NCBI GenBank assembly: GCA_947589555.1
Contig: CANQAZ010000004.1
Location: 1-45,937, forward strand
Source: an uncultured Clostridia bacterium
GTDB taxonomy: Bacteria; Bacillota; Clostridia; Christensenellales; Borkfalkiaceae
Reading direction: 5' to 3'
DNA: 45,937 nucleotides
Under the pieces are notes generated by a model. That model saw only the letters and a program-made list of their open reading frames with translations, made no database searches and had not been told where the DNA came from. A program made the position numbers and the translations under genes. Below, in pieces: positions 1 to 7,400 of the stretch. Positions within the stretch are counted from its first letter, which is position 1, and each line of letters begins with the position of its first letter.

Positions 1-122
1 TTTCCCGCAGAAGGAAGTGGGCAAAAAGTGGTACGATTTTCGCAAAAACGGTAGGCAGGATAAGGAAAGTGGTATAATTCCACTTTCGAGCCTCAAAAGC
101 GGGAAACCCGCCTTTTGCTTTT

Positions 123-180
123 CCCCCTACAAGTGGTAGCCAAGTAAGAAGCCCAAAAGTTTACCATTTTCAAAATTTTC
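123..180. repeat. Diverged direct repeat, copy 1
   Basis: It starts with CCCCCTACAAGTGGTAG and continues with a CAAGTA..AAGCC.AAAAGTTT pattern. It matches copy 2 at 231-290 in about 40 of 47 aligned positions by eye, with a one-base indel. It contains an imperfect palindrome, CTAC-AAGTG-GTAG. Two copies 108 bp apart with unequal flanks do not make a CRISPR array. Confidence 0.7.
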
Positions 181-230
181 ATCGAAAAAATATTTGCGCG
201 GCGGTCTGCGCGTGCGGCGGAACGTTCTAC

Positions 231-290
231 CCCCCTACAAGTGGTAGGCAAGTAGCAAGCCTAAAAGTTTCCACTTTCCGAAAAATTTCC
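231..290. repeat. Diverged direct repeat, copy 2
   Basis: Second copy of the repeat at 123-180, beginning with the same CCCCCTACAAGTGGTAG. On the minus strand it encodes the end of a short open frame (GLLLAYHL then stop). The one-base shift breaks that frame in copy 1, which argues against the frame being a conserved gene. Confidence 0.7.
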
Positions 291-304
291 GTAAAATTTC
301 ACAA

Positions 305-333
305 AGAAAAATGCGTATACAATCATATACGCA
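305..333 (-). terminator. Rho-independent terminator of the six-gene operon
   Basis: A perfect 8-bp stem (TGCGTATA at 312-319, TATACGCA at 326-333) with a 6-nt loop is followed, in the minus direction, by five T residues and then CTTT. It lies about 135 nt after the stop codon of the kinase-like gene. Confidence 0.75.
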
Positions 334-465
334 CCTACCATTTATTCTTACTTGATCTGCAATTCCTTTCCTGTTATTCCCGCGTGCTTCGAAAAATACT
401 TCTATACAAAAGAACACACGATGAACCTCATATATTTCTTTTGCAATCTTTTGCCTTCAAGCTAA

Positions 466-1263
466 TTATTCGCTCGAAAGATTGGCCGAATCAACGTATC
501 TTTCGGCAAAACATTTCCCGTAAAACATACATTCATAAATTTGGGCGTAGTAATCGACAAGTTTGTCGTCAAATTTTTCCGTAACGCAATGGAGCAAGGA
601 TTCATTCCTTGCCTTGAACATGCCGTAAATAAAGTTTTTATCCCCCCACAGAGGGCGCTCAATGTCGATGACGCACTTCAATCGCCCGCCACGGAAAATA
701 AAATTTGCCATATTGCAATCGGATGGTACGAAAGAGGCCTCCGACAATCTCGGCACCATGTCGAGGCCCTTGTATAGTATCCCTTTCCGTTGCGGATTTG
801 CGCGGTCAATCACCGATTTCAGGAAGGATCGCCATGATGAAAATTGCGCCCTGCGGTCTTTTTCGAAAAAACCAAATGACGGTGCCGTTATCTGCGCAGC
901 CCTTTGCATAAAGCACACGACCTGGGATAACAGCGCTACATCGCAATTTTTTCGGTAGAAGATCTCCCCCTCCACTCTATCCTCCTCTAAAACGGTGAAG
1001 TCCTTGATCAATTCTCCTTTTTGATATATTTTTCCGATATTGACGACCGGCATCCCATGCTCGATAAGAAGATCATGAGCCGCCTTTTCGATATAATACG
1101 ATTCATCGGTTTGAAGGGTGTTGTATACCGACCGGGCAATCTTAATGACTTTATTACCCTTGGCAAATATATAATGTTTCTCGCTATAATTCAGCGGCGT
1201 ATATCCGAGAGACACGAAACGATGGAAATACGGCTCTTCCTGGGGATTGTTTATCATCTTCAT
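466..1263 (-). CDS. APH-like small-molecule kinase (aminoglycoside/choline kinase fold)
   Basis: 265 residues. The protein has a kinase-like N-lobe lysine in VIKIA (about K41), a catalytic-loop motif SDCNMANF (D182 and N187, the D-x4-N spacing of the APH/choline kinase fold) and a metal-binding VIDIERP (D200). These features predict transfer of phosphate from ATP to a small hydroxylated substrate. The substrate cannot be read from the sequence; a sugar, amino sugar or nucleoside would fit the neighbours. It is the last gene of the operon, and its start codon overlaps the stop of the dehydrogenase-like gene (ATGA), so translation is probably coupled. A methionine two codons further in is an alternative start. 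The catalytic loop resembles the kinase-like domain inside the 1620-residue fusion of the same operon. Confidence 0.7.
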   Translation of the reverse strand: MKMINNPQEEPYFHRFVSLGYTPLNYSEKHYIFAKGNKVIKIARSVYNTLQTDESYYIEKAAHDLLIEHGMPVVNIGKIYQKGELIKDFTVLEEDRVEGEIFYRKNCDVALLSQVVCFMQRAAQITAPSFGFFEKDRRAQFSSWRSFLKSVIDRANPQRKGILYKGLDMVPRLSEASFVPSDCNMANFIFRGGRLKCVIDIERPLWGDKNFIYGMFKARNESLLHCVTEKFDDKLVDYYAQIYECMFYGKCFAERYVDSANLSSE

Positions 1264-2015
1264 CGCCGATAAATTTCATTCTTTTTGATGACGCTTTGTA
1301 TGAGCGTAGTATCAACACCGAACTCTTCCCCCTGTGCCGCGATGGACGCAATATCCTTGGGGAGACAACTGCCACCGTAACCACGGTTATCTTCATAGAC
1401 GAACGTATGGCTTGCGCCAATACGGGGATCGGCGATCCACATCTCTCTCGCCAGATGATAGTCGGCTCCAAGCGCCTTTGCAATGTCATACATTTCGTTG
1501 CAAAATGTTACCTTTGTTGCCAAAAAGGCATTTTCCATATATTTTGCCATTTCAACAGTCTTTGCGTCTGCCTGATAAATGCGCACGTTGGAAGTTATGA
1601 CCTTTTGATAGGTTTTTATCGCCAAGTCGATCCCCTTTCTCGTCCCCCCAAACGATAACCACGTTCTATCGTTCAAATTCGCAAACGGATGGGCGACCGT
1701 TTCTCCGTAATATTCCGGTTGAAACACGATCTCTTTTCCCAACTTTTGCATCATCTCATCGGTAAAACCGACACGCACGGTAGATCTCAACACGATCAGG
1801 GGGACATTCAGCCAGCCTAAAACTTCTTCGACGGCACTCGTGTCACAATGGCCGTCCTCTCTTTGCGGCGTAGGGACGCACACAAAAACCGTATGGCAAT
1901 CGTTGATCTCCGCTTGCGTTCCCATTTCCAAATATTTATCATAGATGATTGCCTCTTTGAATAACCCGTGCATCGCTTTGCCGACATGGCCGTATCCGAC
2001 GATCCCGATTTTCAT
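1260..2015 (-). CDS. UDP-glucose/GDP-mannose dehydrogenase-like protein, short form
   Basis: 251 residues. The N-terminus is a Rossmann NAD-binding fold (KIGIVGYGHVGKAM), with CVPTP at 46-50. The middle domain ends in GYGGSCLPKD, which holds the catalytic cysteine (C217) of four-electron nucleotide-sugar dehydrogenases. Family members usually have about 400 or more residues. This one stops some 35 residues after the cysteine and lacks the C-terminal nucleotide-sugar-binding domain, with no downstream remnant because the next gene overlaps its stop. The ATG at 2015 is chosen over a longer frame because AAGGAGGA lies just upstream (around 2021-2030) and the Rossmann motif begins here. It may oxidise a C6 hydroxyl on an unusual sugar carrier, or need a partner for substrate binding. 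Confidence 0.8.
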   Translation of the reverse strand: MKIGIVGYGHVGKAMHGLFKEAIIYDKYLEMGTQAEINDCHTVFVCVPTPQREDGHCDTSAVEEVLGWLNVPLIVLRSTVRVGFTDEMMQKLGKEIVFQPEYYGETVAHPFANLNDRTWLSFGGTRKGIDLAIKTYQKVITSNVRIYQADAKTVEMAKYMENAFLATKVTFCNEMYDIAKALGADYHLAREMWIADPRIGASHTFVYEDNRGYGGSCLPKDIASIAAQGEEFGVDTTLIQSVIKKNEIYRR

Positions 2016-2028
2016 TTTTTTCTCCTCC

Positions 2029-2583
2029 TTATCTGATCCCGTGATGATATCTTGTATAGAGCCCGAGGTAGCGCTCCAATAAATCAATCGCTTGCAACGG
2101 GTCTTCAACGCCATAGATTTTGTCGTCGATCCCTTTGTATCGCTCCCTGTTGTCAAGCCGCTGCCCCGCAAGTCTGCTGCTCCATCCGTCTACATTGGTG
2201 TAAGCGATCACCGGTCTGAACAGCGACCATGCGAGCGCAATTTCCGAAAGCGTTCCGCTACCGCCGCCGATGGCAATGACGCCGTCCGCGTTTACGACCA
2301 CCCCATTCCGCATGACGTCCAAGCCCGTGGGGATGACGATGTCCGCATAACAGTTCGCCGTCGTCCTATCGAAAGAAGGGAGAATCGCGACCGTGTCGCC
2401 CTCTCGGTATTTCTCCGACGATTTTGCCCCACGAAACACCGCTTCCATAACGCCGCCCAATCCTCCGCTTTGAACTCGGTATCCCGCATCCACAAGCGCC
2501 CTTCCGGTGTCAAAGGCAAGCCGATACTTAAAACTATTCTCCTCGAGTTTTCCGTCGCCGATCACGGCTATTGTTTTTTTCAT
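2029..2583 (-). CDS. LOG / TIGR00725-like Rossmann protein
   Basis: 184 residues. SGGLGGVMEA (39-48) and IGGGSGTLSE (105-114) match the two nucleotide-binding loops of the TIGR00725/LOG superfamily (once called lysine decarboxylases). Known LOG enzymes hydrolyse nucleoside 5'-monophosphates to base and ribose 5-phosphate; many TIGR00725 members have no assigned reaction. In LOG the second motif is PGGxGTxxE; here the proline is a glycine, which fits the TIGR00725 branch better. The start overlaps the stop of the HEPN-motif gene by 4 bp (2580-2583), and the stop lies 13 bp before the next start. It may handle a nucleotide by-product of the glycosyl-transfer pathway or of RNA cleavage; both are inference. 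Confidence 0.75.
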   Translation of the reverse strand: MKKTIAVIGDGKLEENSFKYRLAFDTGRALVDAGYRVQSGGLGGVMEAVFRGAKSSEKYREGDTVAILPSFDRTTANCYADIVIPTGLDVMRNGVVVNADGVIAIGGGSGTLSEIALAWSLFRPVIAYTNVDGWSSRLAGQRLDNRERYKGIDDKIYGVEDPLQAIDLLERYLGLYTRYHHGIR

Positions 2584-4493
2584 GCGTTCTTCTCCTTTGT
2601 TCTGTAAATTTGCACCGTCACGACCCCTTCATTATAACTATCTATGAGCTCGAATCCCACCGCCGCGCCATTTGACGTGATCCTGTTCAAGTCGGTTGCC
2701 AAGGTTTGAAAGAATACCAACTCCCGCTTCCCGATATCGGTGCCGTTGATTTCCAAATCGGCCCCTTGGATTTTAATGAGAGTCAGACGGTTGAAAGAAA
2801 ATTTATTGTCCTTAAGCCGATAGACCGTCGCCGGAATATTGAAGTAAAATTTATATGGCGCCCGGGAGATCAATGCCTCCTCCGTCCTTGCATCGAACAT
2901 GGAATTCTTCACGGCATTCAAAGATTTTTCGATTTCGGAACAGCTCTCCTTCACTTTTTCGCCGTTCTGCCGAAACAACACAAACGACGTCCGGACAATG
3001 CGTTGATATTTTACACCAATTAAATTATTCAAAATGTGGTTATGATAATTTGCCCTTACATACGCTGCACGGCTTTGATTGTTTGGCGTCTCGAGAAAGG
3101 CGACAAAGTCATCAAAAGTGGAAATAATGAATGGAAGATCGAGATAGTATCCGCCCGTGTTGCTATAAAAATAGTAATCGTTCAATATCCCGTAGTGTGC
3201 GGCGAAGTTTCTCAGTGTAATAAGCCGCCGTTTCAAATCGGACGGAACATTCAACTTATCCAAAACATCGGAGACTTTAGAATATGTACCATATACCGGG
3301 ATGTTCAGTTCAAATACGAACTTTTCCTCTAAATTTAAGAACACCTTTTGAACCCCTCCGCTCGTGCTTTTACTGATCTCGCGCATATCGGCAGAAGAGT
3401 TTCCGCTACAAAGGATCGTCAGGTTTTTGTCGCGGTAAAATTTGGGCTTATTGAGTTTTAAGAGCTGCTCTACATCGATGTCGGATGGTTCATTCAGCTC
3501 TTCGATTTTGTTTTGATACAGGTACGCCACGCCCATTGCCGGAGGCACGGCTTTGCATATATTGATGAACGCTTCGGCATTATTGATCTTCAATGTATAG
3601 TCACTTTCAAAAAACTTGCCGATGTTACTTCCTTTGCCTATCGTTAAAATGTAGTTGTTCGATGTCTTTTCAAGCCAACCGAAGATGCAAAAATGCGGCG
3701 ATTTTACCCTATCGCTCAAGTCGAGTGCAAATTTTCGGACATTTTGACCGACCGTAGAAATTTCCACCTCGCGATAGAGACATCCGAAGATACTTTCAAA
3801 GACATCCCCGCATTCTGTTTCTTCCCGAATATCCGCTTCATAATTGTTGCGGAAAGCGTCATTGAGCTTTTGGGACAATTCATTTCTTTGCGCGAAAAGC
3901 GCCGAGGGCACCATTTCGCCCCACAAAGCCGTACCCCAAATGTTGACGAAATTGGCGATGAACGACTGCAGATCTTTCTGCGATAGAGCCGCAAGGATCA
4001 TAATGAGCATCCCTGCGATCGTCAACTCCCCGTCACGGGCATAGGAAACGTTGTCCGCGATTTTTGGGAATGCCCCGATCAGGGCTTCGTCCACCTTCAT
4101 CGTGCAATGCAACTGCGTCGAAATAATGGCGTGCAGATTGATATTCCGAAACCGTTTCAACATCCATGTATAGCAGGTGATGCCATCCGCAGTCTCTTGG
4201 CTTCCGTCGGCATTATAAATAACATACCGATTGTCGGCGAGTTGCTCATAGAGGAAGGGGAACTGTTCGCTGAAAAGGCGCTTATCGATCCGATCGCCCT
4301 CCAAAGCGATATCAGCAAAATAGACATAGCGGAAAACCCGCTCTATTTGTACAAGCGCCCCCGACAGTATCCCCTTAAAAGTAAACAGATCCTTCCCGGA
4401 GACATAGTGCTTTTTTCGGTGGTAGATCAGATTGACCGTCGCGTTCAAAAACTCCAAAGACCGCAAATCAAATTTTGTTTTTTCGGGATTCAT
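2580..4493 (-). CDS. Unrecognised 637-aa protein with two HEPN-type RNxxxH motifs
   Basis: I do not recognise a named family. Two copies of the R-x4-H active-site motif are visible, both with the favoured Asn in second place: RNINLH (R116-H121) and RNFAAHYG (R428-H433). Each follows helix-rich sequence (about 40-60, and 403-427 with SDLKRRLITL). HEPN ribonucleases use this Arg/His pair to cut RNA, and two-HEPN proteins such as Cas13 build one composite site from both motifs. At 637 residues it would be small for such a protein. There is no signal peptide or clear membrane segment; a hydrophobic helix sits near 159-170 (MLIMILAAL). The start overlaps the end of the giant gene by 26 bp, and the stop overlaps the LOG-like gene by 4 bp. 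The HEPN assignment rests on motifs only. Confidence 0.5.
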   Translation of the reverse strand: MNPEKTKFDLRSLEFLNATVNLIYHRKKHYVSGKDLFTFKGILSGALVQIERVFRYVYFADIALEGDRIDKRLFSEQFPFLYEQLADNRYVIYNADGSQETADGITCYTWMLKRFRNINLHAIISTQLHCTMKVDEALIGAFPKIADNVSYARDGELTIAGMLIMILAALSQKDLQSFIANFVNIWGTALWGEMVPSALFAQRNELSQKLNDAFRNNYEADIREETECGDVFESIFGCLYREVEISTVGQNVRKFALDLSDRVKSPHFCIFGWLEKTSNNYILTIGKGSNIGKFFESDYTLKINNAEAFINICKAVPPAMGVAYLYQNKIEELNEPSDIDVEQLLKLNKPKFYRDKNLTILCSGNSSADMREISKSTSGGVQKVFLNLEEKFVFELNIPVYGTYSKVSDVLDKLNVPSDLKRRLITLRNFAAHYGILNDYYFYSNTGGYYLDLPFIISTFDDFVAFLETPNNQSRAAYVRANYHNHILNNLIGVKYQRIVRTSFVLFRQNGEKVKESCSEIEKSLNAVKNSMFDARTEEALISRAPYKFYFNIPATVYRLKDNKFSFNRLTLIKIQGADLEINGTDIGKRELVFFQTLATDLNRITSNGAAVGFELIDSYNEGVVTVQIYRTKEKNA

Positions 4494-7400
4494 CAGCTCT
4501 CTCCTTTGCTCGTTTGAGTAAAATTTCTTTTATTTCTTTTTTGTGACTTGCGTCATATTTCCCTCTGTGACTGCGGTTTTCCATGCTTGGTTCGAAGTAG
4601 TAGAGAATATCTTCAATAAAAACGTTCTTCTTTGATTTTGCGATCATCGGAAGCATCATGGCAAAATCGGTGTTCACTTCCACAAATTTTCCGTCTATCC
4701 GCAAATCCTTCTCTACATCGATACAGTCGAACAACTTTCGTTTGAAACATTTCGGATGCAGCCAAATATTGTCTCCGTCACGCTCCCAAACCCTTTCAAA
4801 GGAATAGACCATGTAATTTTTCAACGGTTTGTCGTAACGGATGCAGTTACCGCATGTAACCTCTGCCCCGCGTTGAAATTCGGCTATGATCTTTTCGACT
4901 GCGTGGTCGTTCACGAAGTAGTCGTCATTGTCGAGGTTGATGACAACAGCCTCAGGATTGACAATCACATGATTCATGACAAAAACAAGATTTTCGATCT
5001 CTCCCACGTTCGTGTCGTTGAACAAAGCGACTGTTTTATTCTTAAAATACCTGTCGTAACGTAAAACATATTCCGCATAAGCGGCGCTTTCATTTTGCGA
5101 TGCGTCGTCCACATAGACAATCGAAAAATCCTGATACGTCTGATTTTTAAGGCCGGCGAACATCCTCTTCAGCCTTTCGGGAGGCGTATTGTACCCCCGG
5201 ATATAAATTACCACATCGGCATTCGTTGTTTTTGTCCATGCCGCTTTATCGCCGATAAGATCGACCTGCCCATATTGAAGTTTCGGCAATCGATCGTTCG
5301 CGATACGGCTTTCCGCATAAGCGATCAGATTGGCCTCTCTCTTCTTACAATTCTCGGGATGGACGAACCAGACGTCCTTATCGGAAAGACGAACGCTCTC
5401 TTGCCCCTGCAATTTTTTGTCCAAAGCGCGGTGCCAAGGAAGCTGCACCATGCCGTCTTTCACCTCGTTCCCCAGCGGCAACAAGGCGCGCAGTTTATCC
5501 AACGCCAAAAAGCAAGAACGCACCTCTGTTCTGCACCCATATACGGGTGGAGCCGCCGCTTCCTTGGCGATGGAGAGCGATACGGCGATCGCGCCTTTCC
5601 GCAGGAAATCCATCCCTTTTAAGAACCTTTCGGCATCCGCATTGTGATACAAAATATCGCTGTCCGTCTGGAAAACACAATTGGTTTTAACCGCCTCGAA
5701 CCCACAAAGAGTTGCATACAACCCCTGACCGTTGGCGCTGTGTCCTTCCACACTTTCGACGTCGAAATATTTCCCGTACAGCGCTTTTATATTCTCTTCA
5801 TCTTGCTCGGCATAGACGATCTCATCGATCGATCCGTTTTTTTTCGCCCGCTCCAGCTCCGAGCGCAACGCAAGGACATCGTCCCGTTCATACCGCCTTG
5901 CCCGCTCGGAAACATGCGTCAAATCGGCTACAACCACCTTGCGGACAAACCGCCCGCCCCTTTCGAGCGTTCCAACGATGTGGTTGATGTTGCGATAAAT
6001 CGACCTATGCTCCATCGGATTGGTCTTGATCAGCAGAGATAAATCGTCAAACACCCTTGGGTCGGCTATCTTTTTACAATCAAAGATGATGTGCTCCGAA
6101 ATCGGCATGAGCGTGTCCAAATTTGCACCGTCGCCTTCCACGATCTGTTCGATGACCAATCCGTATTTCCCGAAAAGATTTTGATAATACTCCACGGGAC
6201 GATGAAATTCCAAACGGTTCTTCCCAGTCTCTGCGGAGCATTTCCAAAATACTTCAGCGCAATGGTAGTTGCCCTTCAATGCTGTCGTTCTGAGTTCCGT
6301 ATTCTGGACGCTGTTAAAAAAGGGGTTGCAAATGCTGATGATCGCACGCCCTTGATGGCTCAACGCAAAAGAAATATTCCGTACAACTTCTTCTGCGACG
6401 TTATTATCAACACAGCACAATACAAGATTGCTGATCACCAAATCGTATTCGTGACGGGGAATATCCTCTGCGCGCTCGAAAATACAAACCGAAGGACGCG
6501 CACGCTTTGTTACGGTATCGAGATCGATATCAAAGACGCTGACGTCGAAGCGTTCCGACAGCGTATTGGCGATCTTGCACTTCCCCGCCCCGTAATCCAA
6601 GATCTTAACGGGACGGTATCCTTCCGCCAACTGCAATACTTTGCCGTCGTGCAGATCTTCTTTGTAGCGCTTGTTTACGACTTGGCGGAATAAGTCGCAT
6701 CCGTCATCTAAATATCGGCTGGTTCCCTGATAATACAGTTGTATCAGCTGTTTGAAGTCCTCTTCGGTCAAAAACGGATAGCGCAACATTTCATACACCC
6801 GTACGACCGACTTATCGTGCTTCCTCTCATCAAACGGCAGGAAAGACTTTCCGTAATCGATCAACTTTAATTTCCCGTCTACAACTATAAAATTACACTG
6901 TTTATAGTTATCGAATACAAAACCGTTCTCTTTGGCAAATCGCAAAAATTCGGCCAACTGCCTTGCGTGACCGCCGCGATACGGACATGACTTTTCATAC
7001 GGATAACGTATTATATCCGTCCCATCCGCCTTAAAAAACTCCAACGGATACAAGGCATCGCATTCATGAAAATTCCTTGCGATCTTTTTGAAAAACGCCT
7101 CGTTTACCAACGGCTTATAAAAGTATTTATAAACGTATCTATCGTCGGTAAATACGGCGCCCTCGCCGCCGCTGCCCAATAACCGCAGTTTACCTTTCGA
7201 TACGGAAAACAGCTCCTCGATCTTGGCCTTCATCTCATCGGAATGAGTCATTTGCGCCCGAATCTGTAATTTGCGGCGGAAAGATTCAAACGACACAGTG
7301 ACTTTATTGAAATCCAGATAAGCGGCCGCTTCTTTCATAAAAGCCCGCAATCGCCCATCCGTGAACAGCACAGAGTATTTATCGTCATTGACGATAGAGA

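Larger units (their letters stand above)
1..465. other. Intergenic region downstream of the six-gene operon
   Basis: No convincing gene lies here; the short open frames have no recognisable protein features. It holds a terminator for the minus-strand operon (305-333), two diverged direct repeats (123-180 and 231-290), and two hairpins: one with 8-bp arms GAAAGTGG/CCACTTTC at 65-72 and 80-87, and a G+C-rich one at about 98-121. Pieces of the direct-repeat sequence (AAGTGG, CCTCAAAAG, CCACTTTC) recur at about 15-100, so the stretch looks like several decayed copies of one repeat family. Confidence 0.6.

Noticed and set aside
1-300. CRISPR array associated with the HEPN-motif protein
   Set aside because: Only two clear repeat copies, imperfect, with an internal indel and ~50-bp inter-repeat sequence; no leader or regular spacing. 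It is kept only as a repeat observation.
235-662. Short open frames of 60-66 codons near the left end
   Set aside because: No ribosome site or recognisable composition. One is made partly of the direct repeat, and others lie over the kinase-like gene.
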